A stretch of DNA of 64,000 nucleotides from Ctenosaura bakeri. Taxonomy: Eukaryota; Chordata; Lepidosauria; Squamata; Iguanidae. The stretch is from positions 496,001 to 560,000 of the forward strand of contig CAOLHI010000561.1 in NCBI GenBank assembly GCA_948474755.1. Reading direction: 5' to 3'. The position numbers were made by a program, and so were the translations under genes. This document shows, piece after piece, positions 44,190 through 56,706 of this stretch. Under the pieces are notes generated by a model. The model saw only the letters and a program-made list of their open reading frames with translations, was not told the origin of the DNA and made no database searches. Numbering within the stretch: position 1 is the first letter of the stretch; each line of letters begins with the position of its first letter.

Positions 44190-44935
44190 ATGATGTAGAA
44201 TCAGAGCTGGAAGAGACTACAGAGGCCATCCAGTCCAACCCCCTGTCATGCAGGAGCCCACATTAAAGCACTCTCAACAGATGGTCATCCAGCCTCTGCT
44301 TAAAAACTTCCAAAGAAAGAGATTCCACCACCCTCCGAGGCAGCATATTTCACTGCTGTACAGCTCTGAATGTCGGGAAGTTCCTCCTGAGGTTCAGGTG
44401 GAATCTCTTTTCCTGCAGCTTGAATCAATAGCTCCTTGTCCTAGTCCCTGGAGCAGCGGAAAACAAGCTCATTGACATGAGATCCATTCACATATTTAAA
44501 CATAGCTATCATGTCCACTTTTAACCTTTTTTTCTGCAGTTTAAACATGCTGAGCTCCCTAAGCCACTACTCATAGGGCATGGCTTCTAGACCCTTCACC
44601 ATTTTGGTCATCCTCCTCTGGACATATTCCAGCTTGTCGATATCCTTCTTGAATTGAGGTGCCCAGAACTGGACACAGTATTCCAAATGAGGTCTAACTA
44701 AAGCACATTAGAGTGGTACCATTATCTCCCTTGATCTAGACACTATACTCCTATTGATGCAACCAAGAATCACGGTGACTTTCTTGGCTGCCGCATCACA
44801 CTGCTGACTCATGTTCAGCTTGTGATCTACCAAGACTCCTAGATCCCTTTCACACATGTGGTTATCCAGCAATGTGTCCCCCTTCCTATAGTAGTACATT
44901 CCATTTTTTCTGCTTAAATGTAGTGACATTATCCA
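44190..44935 (-). mobile_element. CR1 LINE 3' half
   Basis: Minus strand; the plus strand shows GGCCATCCAGTCCAACCCCC, CATCCAGCCTCTGCTTAAAA, AGGTGGAATCTCTTTTCCTG and GCTATCATGTCCACTTTTAA, the complement of the CR1 C-terminal coding and 3' end. Frames encode LDNHMCERDLGVLVDHKLNM, the CR1 segment after the RT core. Confidence 0.9.
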
Positions 44936-46441
44936 TGGATTAGTTCTTACTATTGCAGTGACAATAACCATGGTTAACTATAACTATGTCTCACTTCCTG
45001 GTTGGATTTGAAGCAAGTTCTGCTTAGTGTTAGCTCTTCTAAATATTCAGGCAGATATAATTAATCATGTTTAAGGCAAGAGAATCCCCATAAAGTGGGG
45101 ATTGGAATATAGCATCTTGCAGTTCCTTCCTGATTCCTTAAGGAAATGTTATGTCTGCATTATCCTAGAAACAACTGAAATCTTAGTGACTGAAGATCAA
45201 CATTTCTGAATTATTTCAGTGCTGTCCTCAAGAATGCAAGAGTCCTAGAGATGACAAGTGGTGGTCTTCAACTCAGATCTTACCTCTTGAAATGTTGCTG
45301 TTAGTTTGGGTATCTTATCTGTGGTGGAACTGAAGGTCATCCACTCCCTGTTAAAAGACTGGCTTTGAGCTGTATTATGTCTTGAGTCATGATGGCTGTT
45401 TGTAGACCTGTGATGGTACAGTCATTTTATGGAGAGTGTTTCCTGATGTACATGGTTGTTGGAGAGGCTGAAGAGAAACCCAGAAATTATGTTTTACTGA
45501 AATTACATTGGCCTAAATCCCACTAATGGGAACTTGCTAAGTCAACACTGGTGTAAGCTCCATTGATTTGATGAGTATGCTCTACCTGGGATTAGCAATT
45601 GGATTTACACCATTGAGGGACAGGTTAAAGTACAGAAATCGATCAGAATGAAAATGGAGAAAATGAAATAGTAGAACTCTACCATGATAGTTATTATTCC
45701 CAAAATTTGTGGAAGGAGACCATTTTTCTGTTAATTTATTTGTTTGTGGATCTTGTTGAGTCTTTATGAAATATTTCAGGTTAACTGATAAAAATGTTTT
45801 TCAGATTTTCTTTGAACCAATCAGGTAACCTGTGGCATTTAGAAAGATTTCCAAGAAGGCAATGCAAATTAGAATAACTTAGATTAGAATGTATTGTTTT
45901 TTTTAGTCTGTGTGGTATATAATACTATTAGCAAATTGTTCTTAACTGATTCTTTAATTTTCACTAGTTAAATCTCAAAATATTACTCAATTTCCAGCTT
46001 CAGTCCCCTTCTTCTCTCTGTTGATTCAAATCCTTGCTCCACTTTGTTTTAAATGAAAATGAGTATGTTGATCTTCTGATAATAAATTCATAACTTTTCT
46101 CACCAGACTGTAACTTTAATAATTTGTAATCCATGCCTCTCAATTTTTGTTTTGTTTTTCTCTCAAATGTATGTATAAATGACACATTTGAAAATATTGG
46201 GAGAGAGAAGGCTAGAACTGACCATTTAGTTCTTCATTCGAAATGATTATAAGTCTATAGTAGGCCCTAATTTAGGGGTGAAACAGATGAACTGCATTCT
46301 GCAGTTCCCATAAATTGGGGATAGGAGGTGCTACACCTTCCCTTAAAAATGCCTCAGTCACCTGGCAGCATAGGAGAAGTAGATCTGAGCATCATTTATA
46401 CAGATTTTGAAGCAGAAACCACTTAATTACAGGAGTTTAAA
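44936..46441. other. Intergenic stretch, nothing firm
   Basis: Around 45505-45610 (GCCTAAATCCCACTAATGGG, GTGTAAGCTCCATTGATTTG) resembles a common squamate repeat also seen near 59760. No exon is recognised. Confidence 0.4.
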
Positions 46442-46671
46442 TGTTGACCGCACTACAGTTTCTTTAACCTTCATGGCTGCCTTCTATAGAATCTTGGGAT
46501 TTGTAGTTTGGGGGTAGTAGAGCTCTCTAGCAAAGACTCTTCTAAGTACTTCATGAAACTGTAAACCCCACCGTAAATAAGTACCACATATAACTGGTAA
46601 ATCCCACAATGCATAGGACTATGGCAGTTAAAGTATAATAAAAATGCTCTAAATGGGTAGTGTGAAGGGCC
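46442..46671. mobile_element. hAT-like MITE, decayed
   Basis: GACCGCACTACAG at the left and, on the complement at the right, GGCCCTTCACACTACCC, with inner pairs TAGAATCTTGGGATTTGTAG and TAAATCCCACAATGCATAGG. Target duplication not clear. Confidence 0.45.
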
Positions 46672-47272
46672 ACAAAAGTAAGATCTGTCAGTCTGATCTT
46701 TCAGAATTTGCTGGGATTAGACTTTTTCAGCAAGTTGTTCTGTTTGTACCACCTAGGAGGGGGGGTATTTTATGTGTGTGTGTGTTAGGTCAACAAGAAC
46801 ATCTAAGGCATACTCTAGCCTGGTAACTGATGCAACAGGTATGTAGTTTTATTAAAATGCAATTTTCATCCCATTTTATCCTGTGGAGGTCATAAGGTAT
46901 GATGCCATATGTGCTCAGTATGAACCTGTGTTGCCTAGCAACACTTTCAAGATGGGGGGCCTAGGAGAAGAATGCAAAGCAGCTCTGCTGATGTAAAGCA
47001 GTGTTTTTCAAATGGTGTACTACCAGTAGAACTGAGCTCATTTTTCTGTGGGCTGCTGTAGCACACCTTCTAGTATCTCTGGAAGGAGGGTGGGATGAAG
47101 TGAACAGGCACTGCTGGGGGATAGGTTACAAGTGGAAGTGTGAAAGAAGCAGGGGTGGAAAAACAAGAGAACAGTATTAGAATACTGTGAGAAGGAAGAA
47201 TAATTTAAAGGGGAAAAACAACTACAGGTGCGCTGTGGAAGCTGTGACTTCTGGGACTGGGCCCATAACCAC

Positions 47273-47681
47273 TGTCAGGGATGATAGGAGTTTCAACCCC
47301 ACAGAAACACAGCAGAAAAGCCAGAGCACAGCTAGCCAACAGCAGCAACCTTGTTCCCCAATAAGGCTACTCACACACAGAGGGGTTTCTTCCAAAACAG
47401 GAGGCACTTTATCTTGCAGCAAAGTTTCATTATATACAAATCATAGGACAGAGGCTTACGCCAGACACCAGGTTTGGTCAACAGACACTATAGACTGGGG
47501 ATTGCTTTCTTATATACACATCTACAACCAATCAGGTAAGGGTTTGCACACCTCCCTTTACCTTCTGCACACAACCCCAGTTTCTTATGCAACCTTGCAA
47601 TTACCCACAGCCGGGGCATGATGCAACATCTTTGCAGTGGGCTGATCATTTTCCAGGGTTCCCTGCCTGGAATCCCTGACA
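47273..47681 (-). mobile_element. Candidate solo LTR
   Basis: Ends TGTCAGGGAT and ATCCCTGACA give the TG..CA termini of an LTR. Read on the minus strand there is a CCAAT-like ATTGG, then TATATAAG near 47510, then an AGATAAAG poly(A)-like word near 47410, in promoter-to-polyadenylation order. No internal retroelement region is attached and no target duplication is evident. Confidence 0.5.
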
Positions 47682-48365
47682 TCCTTCACTTAAAGCTTGT
47701 GGATCAGCAACCCTTGACTAAATCATGGTACCTTGGCTATATCATGGTACCTTCAGAACAACTATCCATACCTCATTTGAGCATGGCTTAAATTATGGAA
47801 CTCTGCTACAAGGAAATAATTGCAGCAAAAGTTAGCAAGTTCCAAATAAATTAAATGTCAATATAAAATTATAGTGCAATGGTTGTCATAGTGCAAACTG
47901 GAGATGGCTCCTGTACCTGTAATAGCTGTATAGAAGACAGAATTTCAGCAGGTGCTGCTTGTTACCTGCTTGCACAACAAGCAATACCTTCTGAATTCCC
48001 CTTGTTTATGCAATCATTAAGGTACAGGACCCTCTCCAGTTTTCACGCTGGCAGCTCTATCAGTCATTGCCAGGAGATCACACCAATCTGTCATCAATTT
48101 AGGGCAATACCTCAGTAATTTTTGGCATTTTCAAGGGCCACTGGAGAAACCCCTGCTGTAGAGAGCGATGCCAATAATGCCAAAGCCATAGATTCAGTTC
48201 CTGTATAGACCAAGACTTCTTTACCTTTTAAAAAGCCCTGTTTGTTTTCTTCAATATAATTCTATAATATAATACAAAAAAGCCCAAGGATATAATTCAG
48301 GTAAAACATGGAACAAATGTGCAGTTAACCATATGAATATATACTTGAGGCTAGAATGTTGTGAG
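47682..48365. other. Intergenic stretch, nothing recognised
   Basis: Short chance frames only. Confidence 0.5.
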
Positions 48366-48733
48366 GTGTCAGCAAGATGTAATGGTTTGAGTATTAGAGT
48401 ATGGCCATTACCGCATTAGCCTGTTACAGCACTATTATTTGAGGCCACTCTCTAAACTGCAAACCTCAGGATTCCATAGGATGTTGAAAGTGGAATAATA
48501 GCGCTATAATGGGCTAGTGCAGAAATGGCCTATGGCTCTGGAGACTAGGGTTCATATCCGTGCTCCACCATGTAAACTCATTGGAGGACTTTGCACAAGT
48601 CACACTCTCTCAGCCTCAGAAGAAGGCAAAGGCAAACCCACTTTGAACAAATCTTGCCTTTGTTGCCTGTGATAAGGTTGTCTTAGGGTTTCCATAAGCT
48701 GAAAAATACTCGAAGGCCCAAAATAACAGCAAG
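48366..48733 (+). repeat. tRNA-derived SINE, split by a MITE
   Basis: AGCAAGATGTAATGGTTTGA head, interrupted at 48403-48530, resuming GGCTCTGGAGACTAGGGTTC and ending GGCCCAAAATAACAGCAAG. Confidence 0.8.
48403..48530. mobile_element. Harbinger-like MITE, internally deleted, nested in SINE, TSD TAT
   Basis: Left end GGCCATTACCGCATTAGCC, right end GGGCTAGTGCAGAAATGGCC, with TAT at 48400-48402 and 48531-48533. About 40 bp of the left arm is missing. Confidence 0.85.
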
Positions 48734-49351
48734 AAGACCAGTTTGCTCCATGCATGTAAGAAGGTGTTATGATAACAAGCCATGCTGAAATAAATTAGGC
48801 AGTCAATCTGATAGTCTGAAATGTACCACAACTTTTTTTTCATACTAGTGAAAAAGGGGGCTTCATCAGTGCAGATGAAGTCTTTCCATTGCTGTTTCAC
48901 CATCTCAGAAAATATGACTTCTCTGCCATCAACTTTTAAAAAGAGCACTGTGGATAGTTACTTACATTTCTGTCCAGTTTGAACCCTCACAATGACACTG
49001 CAGCCTAATTGCAGTGGTAACAGGGAGGAGGAGTGGCACCCTGCCTCCTGGTGGAGGAACTAGTAATTCTTTGTGTAGTGCTAAAGATGGGTGCTACGAG
49101 TTAGCTGTAAAGATAGGCTCTGGACCTCAGTTGTCTTTGCATCCAAAAAAAGCAACTGATCTTCTTCCTACAAAGCTGGTGTGTGTCCTTTGGAAGAAGG
49201 GTGTGGAAGCCCTGAAATCGCACTGCAAAATTATATACAGTGGGAGGATAGCTCTCTCTCCATGCAGGTACACAGTATTAAAGTTAATGAAGTTGATGGA
49301 GAGAATAAGGATAGGTTCCGATATCACCAAAAAAGAAAAGAAGAGAAAAGC

Positions 49352-49520
49352 AGTTCAACATTCTTTTTCTTCAGCACTGACATTTACTAACATGTGAAAA
49401 GAAACAACCAAGTCAGACAAGCCTTCCATAAACAAAAGCCTTTTAAATTTTCTAGAGGCCACTTGAAAGCATCTTCCTAAATGTGTCATTCAGCAGCCTC
49501 CACTTTTCTTGTGATTTTGG
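49352..49520. repeat. Unrecognised dispersed repeat, copy B
   Basis: Same ordered words as 3211-3430 (AGCAGTTCAACATTC, GAAACAACCAAGTC, TTTTCTAGAGGCCAC, GAAAGCATCTTC). Confidence 0.35.
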
Positions 49521-51231
49521 TGGCAAAACCTGAAGATACTGGGGAGGGGGAATAGCCCTTGAGACGTCCCAGTCCCCCAATCCCCACTTACCAGGAAGCA
49601 GCTGCCGTGATTGACAGGAGTCTGTTCTCATTTTGCTTGGGAAGCTGCTAACTGATGTTTCTACCTCCTTCAGAAGCAGGACATCTGTAAGAACCTCCCC
49701 CAACCCAAAGCTGGAGTTCATTTACATGAAGAGTTGGTTTGGGAACATCAGCTGTTTCCCAAGCTATAGGAAAACTGACTTCCATTGATCATAGCAGCTG
49801 CTGCCCAGTAAGTGTGGATAGGGGGACTTTCACAATCCTTACATAGCCCCTAAAAACTGGTAACTGCTCAACAGGATTCTGGCCATTATTTGGTCTCCTA
49901 CAGTCTCCCATACTTTCAGGAGATATAAAGCATTAATTCACATAAAAGGAACTGATCAAAGAAGACCAAAAGCCAGGAAATGCAATGTGAAATATTGTAT
50001 GTTGTCTTACATAAAAGTATAGCTACTACATATTTTTTAGAAATAATATAGGAGGAGTAGATGTATGAACATCTTGTCTTAAATATTTATCATTCTAAAA
50101 CAAAATATTCCATAATTCATTTTTTAATTTTTTTCCCTGGAAAATAAAGTCTTCAGGGAAAAAGAGCGGGGGGGACTTTTCCACTCTAAATATTTCCATT
50201 TTTTTCCCCCTGGCCCTTCACATTTCTTTCCACATTTCAAATAGTTCACGCTTCGGGACCACAGTCCAGCAATTGGACTCTGTCTGCTGCATGTGTCTCC
50301 CATGTGCTTGTCTAAAATTATTTTGGCCTTTAGGGAGAAAAAGATTTCTCATTTCTTTTGCGAAATTTTCTCTCTGAACTTTTAATTACTGCATTTGTTC
50401 AAATCATATGTACACCTTGTATTGTAACTTACACAAATAAAAATAGAATTAAGTGGTGATTTGTCAAGTTAAATTCTGATGAATGCTGCTTGCTGTTGCT
50501 GAAATTATTTTCCAGGATATGTTCATGTGGGATTTCAAAAGTTAAGCATCTCTCTCAAATGTGGTCTTGTGCATTAATCCTTGTATTAACCATTATCTCT
50601 TGTGGGTCAGCCTACATATTTTGATTGTTTTTGCCTTTTTTTCCAAAAAAGAGCATTAATTGCTCTCCCTTTTGCTCTTGTGCTGGGCATTAGCACCAAG
50701 TGACATATCTCTGGAAGGTTGCATTTGTAGTACTGAAGGACCGACTTGAAGGTCATCAACTCCAGCTATAAGGATTGATGCAGGATACCCCATACTTAAT
50801 ACCCCTATCATATTAACTAATATCATCTGCATTGCAAATGCAGAGCAAGCAGAAAACAAGAGGGACTGAGAGATGTCAGAAATTCCTGTGTGACAAGGAA
50901 CATATATATACCTAGACAGTGCTGTAAATTATGTTGCATGCTATGAGAGATAGTATATGACATATCATACATCATTTGACAGATGAAAACCAGAGCAAAT
51001 ATGGTCAAGCAATATTAGAGTGTGGCAAGATGGCAAAAGTTATTAATGAGGAAGATCACATGCAAGCATTTGGCTACCCAAACTGATTTAACTACAGTTG
51101 TGTACATCTTTACATACAAGTTTAGATATGCAAAGTAGGCACATGAAAAATCCCGGTGAAACAGGCCCAGCAATATAGAAGGATTCCCATTTTATATTTT
51201 GCTGCATGATAGTTAATGACATCTAAGCTGT
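49521..51231. other. Intergenic stretch, nothing recognised
   Basis: AT-rich. No exon or element is supported. Confidence 0.5.
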
Positions 51232-51420
51232 CTTGTTGTTGTGTGCCTTCAAGTTGTTTCTGACTTATGCAACCCTAAGGTGAATCTATCATGGGGTTTT
51301 CTGGGGCTGAGAATGAATGATGTGCCCAAGGTCACCCAGTGGGTTTCCATGGCTGAACAGGGAATCAAAGCCTGTTCTCCAGGGTTATAGTCCAACGCTC
51401 AAACCACATACTGGCTCTCA
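51232..51420 (-). repeat. tRNA-derived SINE
   Basis: CTTGTTGTTGTGTGCCTTCA, AAGGTCACCCAGTGGGTTTC and CAAACCACATACTGGCTCTC on the minus strand. Confidence 0.85.
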
Positions 51421-54400
51421 AGGTGTCTTAAGTAGGATATAATGTTAAAGTGAAGGAAAAGACATCTGGCTGTGTTCTCTCTGCTGCCTGCTGTCTCCTC
51501 TTCTCATTGTAGCTCCTCCCAGTGCCCCAGTTTCTTCTTTGTGTTGGACTTTGTGCTACTGCTGCTTCTCCCAGTTCTGAAAATAAGGATAGGTACACTT
51601 CACAAAATTGTGTTGGGGGGGTACACTTCACAAAATTGTGTTGGGGGGAATACTTAGTTGTGAACCTATTCCAAGTCAAATTTTATTGTATAGCAGGAAT
51701 TGAGAATGCGCCACCATGCAGATGTTGATGGACTGCAACCCCCCTTACTGCCTAAGGTGGATGGGAATGGAAGTCCAACATCTGGAAGACTGCACATCCC
51801 ATAGTGTGTCTGTAAAGGAAGGATGGGCATGGTGTAGCAGTTAGACACAGTGTTCTATCTCTTGTCCTATCCTAATGTGAGTTCATGGTTTGACCAGTTA
51901 AGTTCTGGTCCACAAGTTAAAACACATTCCATGAACTATGAAATATGCAACTTCCTAGGGGCTTAGCAGCTCTCTGTGTTTTTTTTACCCAGCATATTTT
52001 TCAGGTAAGTTGTATGTGGCTTTAGTGATTCACACATCTGTACAGAGAGTACAGAGAGTTGTCTTTTAACTGTGTAGCGTGGTGAGAGTAGGCTGTATAA
52101 AAGAACACAAAATGGCATTTTCCCATCTTCTCAGGTCCAGATCTTTCTGCAGTTTCTTGTTAAAAAGAGTTTACTTTTTGTCTTCAGCTAGCTAGGAACA
52201 TTTATTCATAGTAAAGGACACAAGCAAAACCAAGCATAACAAAAATATACTGGATAAACACTGGAAGCAAGTGCTATTTTTAGCTGCTCTGTGTATTCCC
52301 TGCTGTTCTCCACTAGATTCTGAATGTGCACAGATACATGCACGAGGGCTTAGCTATTCTAGGCACAACCTCCTCATGACCTTTTTCCTTTCTGAACAAA
52401 CACTCAAATACAAAAAAGCTGTGATGGATTAAAGATGAATACTATGAGAAACCATGACAACAGCCTTTCATTAATCAGTTTTTTTTATTGCATTCTCAGT
52501 AGCAGAAAAAGCTGAACAGGGTTGATCAGGCATTTTTACACCTACAGATGTGAGACCTGGGTCAAGCTAATTCAGCTGCCCTCATATACATTGGGTGTCA
52601 TTGGGGTTAACAGGAAAAAAAAAAGACCCAATATTTTTATGTATTACATGTTCTTCATGGTTGACATGGACCAAATCTCACATTGTTGGTAATGTGAGGA
52701 AACCTCTGGCCAATTTGGTGCCCTCCAGACATATTGGATGAAAATTCCATATTCTCCAGACAGAACTGGTATGTTTTAGTTGGGGATGACAGGATTTGTA
52801 ATCCAGTGCCAGTTCGAGGGAGCTGACACAATGTACATGTGAATGACAATGACTCATACATGTACTAGTTTTGTAAAATTACATTAGCATTTGCCAACAT
52901 ACGTGGTATGTTGCAACATGATTCCAGTGCCCAATTTATTTTCTTTTGTTTCCTCTAAGATCCTATAGCTAACAGAGGTGTGTTATTTATGACTGAGTAC
53001 AAGCTTCCCATAGGGCTGTGCCCCCTTAGAGAGTACATCAGGGAATACATTCAGAAGCATCCCAGTGCTAAAATCTTCCTGCCTCTGGAAAATTAGGGTG
53101 TGTCCAGGCTGATTAAGAAGATTAAAAAGTCCCAGATTTGTTTCTATTCTTTCCTATTTTATTTTGGAGATCAATACACATTTTGTTTATTCTAGAATAT
53201 TTTCTGTCAGCATCCAGTATGATTGGAGACTTTTTATACCAGCTCCCCTAGTCAGTTTATTTTAACACAGTATAAAATCAGAAAGAACAGGAGCAAAATC
53301 TGGGATTTTTAAAATCAATATGGATATGCCCTAAATTCATTTCTGATCCCCAATTTAGTAGGAATATTTCTTTGTAGGACTCCCTTGGGAGAGAGCTGTA
53401 CCACATCAGAAATCTAATATTTATATTCATTTTTAGTTTACCATTATACTTTTCTTGACAGTGATAATGTTTATTTATTTCTTGTGGGCTAGTCAAGGCT
53501 AGCATGCTATGAGAAAATTCCTGAGAACACCACAGTTTTCTCCAGTAATCTGAATCCTAATTATACATCACTTCAGTGGAACAGACAAGGTGCTAACTTT
53601 CTTCTCTGTCTCATTGTACAATATCCTGTCATCACCAATCTAGCATCACTAAAGATAGCCAGCTAAGGAATCCCAGCTAAGCCCAGTTGCTATTCTGCCT
53701 TCCCCTGCAGTTTCAGCTCTATGTAATAACAAGGAACAAATGACAGCCAGTAAGCTGTTGCATGGAGAATATGAATGAATGGCTGAAGAGAAATTGGCTG
53801 CAAGCTGCAGACGATTTGTGATTTGAAACCAATCCCTCACCTCCTTTGTACTGCACATGAACGCAAAAGGGTGGGGAAAAAAACCCTGTTCTGACGTATT
53901 TATACAAATTAATAGCTTGTCACCCTGGAGCTGATGAATAATTTTGCAGGATATAAATGGCAAGTCGGAGTCTAAAAATAGACTGGGTTGCTGGAGATCT
54001 GTCTGCCTTAGCTATACCACTGGAATACAAACAAGATCCCTTGCTGGTTTTTCTGCAGAGCCAAGGAAACCTCTGCACAATGATATATGTTCCTATTTTC
54101 ACAAACCTAAGGCCAGGAGGAACAATTTTTTTTACATAATTCTTTCCTGATTTGGTTTTAGATCTCTCCCTCCCAGTGAAAATTTCTTGTTTCATCTGAT
54201 AGGATTGAAATTCAGTTATCAAATTTTGTCTTTGTGATGGATCAGATGAATTAGTTCTGAAAAAGCAGAGAAAATCACAGGGAAACAGAACTGCGGACAC
54301 TAAATGGGTCTCAGCATGACATGTTCCTGAGGAACCTCCGCTTTGCAACAGCACATAGACTGGCCACGTGACAAAGCTCTTCCCCTGGAGGGCTTCATGA

Positions 54401-54983
54401 CATCTAGCCACTGTTCCCATAGATGAGTGCCTCCTCATTCAAGAAGAGAAAACACTCAATTCATGATGCACCCTTTGTTCTTTGGTATTAATAAAATAGT
54501 GTCATGCTATGTGTTTTATCAATGGAAACTTACAGATGCCTACAAGTGGGCACATTTCACATGGAATCAGATTTCTGCACACAGTCCTTCCCCACTGCAC
54601 AGAGTATTCTGCTGAACAGCAGGCAGGGCAGGCGTTTGCATCCAGCAACTGTATCTGCCCCTGTGGTGACATTTGGAAGGCCCATGTCAGAGACTCACAA
54701 ACACAGCAGCCCATCCACTAATGCAGTTATGGATCTGACCTCCTCCTGTTTGAATGGAATTAAGAGTATAGGCGTCTTTATCTCTTCCTGTTAACAGTAG
54801 CCAACTGTTCATGAAAGAGAGAGCGGCTTGTTCTTGTATGTTTTAACACCAAATAGATCTTCAGAAACCAGCAGCAGAAACTTTACATAGCATGGAGGTA
54901 ATCAATCACTATATATCTTTCCATCAAGCTGCTGCTGTTCAAGGAACAACATTGACGGTTGGCTGGCAGCCTATTAAACTGAC
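51421..54983. other. Intergenic stretch without recognised gene
   Basis: No family motif in any frame. The 172-codon minus-strand frame at 53920-54438 matches nothing I know. A palindromic MEF2-type site lies at 53969-53984. Confidence 0.45.
53969..53984. promoter_or_regulatory. Possible MEF2-type site
   Basis: AGTCTAAAAATAGACT contains CTAAAAATAG, a full match to the MEF2 consensus, inside a 16-bp near-palindrome. A single site can occur by chance. Confidence 0.25.
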
Positions 54984-54985
54984 TA

Positions 54986-55447
54986 CAATTGGCCCACCAC
55001 ACTTGCAGGTTTAATAGTCATATATTTATTTTTGAGTTTCTCCAACCCCTGCCTTCTCACCTCAAGTCCCTCTTTTCCAGGGGAACCTTCCCTCTCAGTG
55101 GCTCTGATCAAGCTGCACAGCCCTTTAAAAACCTGCCTCTGATCCGCCTCCTCCTCCAGCCACGGCCTGGCCAGCTAAGGACACCTTGCACCCTGATCTC
55201 AGCACCATGAATCCTCCTCTGATCCTCCCACATACCCAAGGAAGGAGATGAGCAAGAGAGAGGAAGTATAGGACCACCATGTCAACCCATCCCTTTTCCC
55301 TCTCTTTTCCCTGACCTGGTTTGGATCCTGGGCGCTCACTCTCCCCAGTATGCCTTTGTCCCCTTCTCACAGACACACAAGTGTTTTGATATTGTTTTTC
55401 CACTTTTGTAGGGGTCCTGAGTCCTAGCAAATGTGGAGACCCAACTG
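54986..55447. mobile_element. Tc1/mariner-like MITE, TA duplication
   Basis: Left CAATTGGCCCACCACACTTG, right (complement) CAGTTGGGTCTCCACATTTG, with TA on both sides (54984-54985, 55448-55449). GC-richer interior; no transposase. Confidence 0.65.
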
Positions 55448-55529
55448 TATTTACATCACATATATGTGGATCGGATCTAGATTTCTCCTTGTCAACCAAG
55501 TCAGATGGCATTGTGCAGATGCTGAACTG

Positions 55530-55812
55530 GTGCCTACATGTTGTAATGGACTGAATGAGAGCCAATAAATTGAAATTGAATCCTGATAAGATGGAGGCAG
55601 TGTGAATTGGTAGCTCTCTGTCCTGGTAACTGGGAAGCAACCTGCCCTGGATGAGATTGGTATATAGCTTGAGAATACTTCTAGATCCAGCTCTGTTACA
55701 GGCAGTCTAGGCTGATTGTGGCTCAGACTGTCTCGTTCTGGCTTTGACTGGTCTGTTAGCTACAGCCTTTCCTGGACAGGAATAATTTAAGGTTAATGTA
55801 GTTCATGCACTG

Positions 55813-55904
<92 letters not shown>

Positions 55905-56420
55905 TAGTATTGCCTCTGAGCCCAGAAAGACTCCCGAGGCAATGAACAAATGAAAATCCAATTAAAGCAATACAAAATACAAAAACATTTAAAAACACAC
56001 TAGACTACTGCAATGCATTCTTTATGGGACTGTCTTTGAAGCTGACCTGAAAGCTGCAGTGAGTGCAAAATATAGAAGCTAGATGGCTGATCAGAACTTC
56101 ATATAAAACCTATATAACTACAGCCTTAAAGAAATTGCACTGGTTGCCAATACATTTCTGGTTCTAATTCAAAGTGCTGGTGTTAACATTTGAACACCTA
56201 GACCACATGAGACTTCAATACTCAAAGGAATGACTTTTCCTTTATATGCCTGCCCAAGGACTAAAGTTTACTGGAGAGCTATTCCTTTGTGCCTCACTAG
56301 CAGGGACAATACACTGTATGAGGATATGGAAAAGGTCTTCTCTGTTGGACACCCTGGTTATGGAACACCCTCTTTTTAGAGATATGACTGGGGACAACAT
56401 TAGCAGCAGAAAATTAAAAC
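55530..56420 (+). mobile_element. L2-type LINE fragment, decayed
   Basis: Broken plus-strand frames give LNPDKMEAV near 55575, LRILLDPALL near 55675, LDYCNAFFMGL near 56003 and VQNIEARWL near 56065, in the order of L2/CR1-group ORF2. A microsatellite and other repeat material interrupt it at about 55810-55995. Confidence 0.75.
55813..55905. repeat. Compound (TTAG)n(TTTA)n microsatellite
   Basis: About ten TTAG units run directly into about thirteen TTTA units. Confidence 0.95.
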
Positions 56421-56515
56421 TTTTTTTTTTAAAAAAAATTAAAGCCTTTGGGGCCCAGTATGCGCATAGTTCTAACGGTTTCATCTTGTTTTCATTTGTT
56501 GTAAAGTTGAATATG

Positions 56516-56706
56516 GGAGCCAGAGTGATCTACTCCAACTATAATGCTGGAAACCAAGGTTTAAATCCCATGGAAAGCCACTGAGTGACCTTTGGTAATC
56601 ATACTTTCTCAGTCTCAGATGAAGGCAGTGTTTTCCAAGAAAATACCCTGAGAGGTGTGCTTGAGGGTCACAATAAGTCAGAAGGCAAACAACAACAACA
56701 ACAACA
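56516..56706 (+). repeat. tRNA-derived SINE, diverged
   Basis: GGGAGCCAGAGTGATCTACT head, GGTCACAATAAGTCAGAAGG, tail (CAA)n at 56690-56706. Confidence 0.75.

Noticed and set aside
53920..54438. A 172-codon minus-strand open frame
   Set aside because: No family motif and no splice or promoter support; overlapping plus-strand frames are equally open. Kept only as a possible conserved block.
55125..55640. A 171-codon minus-strand frame
   Set aside because: Crosses the right end of a Tc1/mariner-like MITE and the start of an L2 fragment; not a gene.
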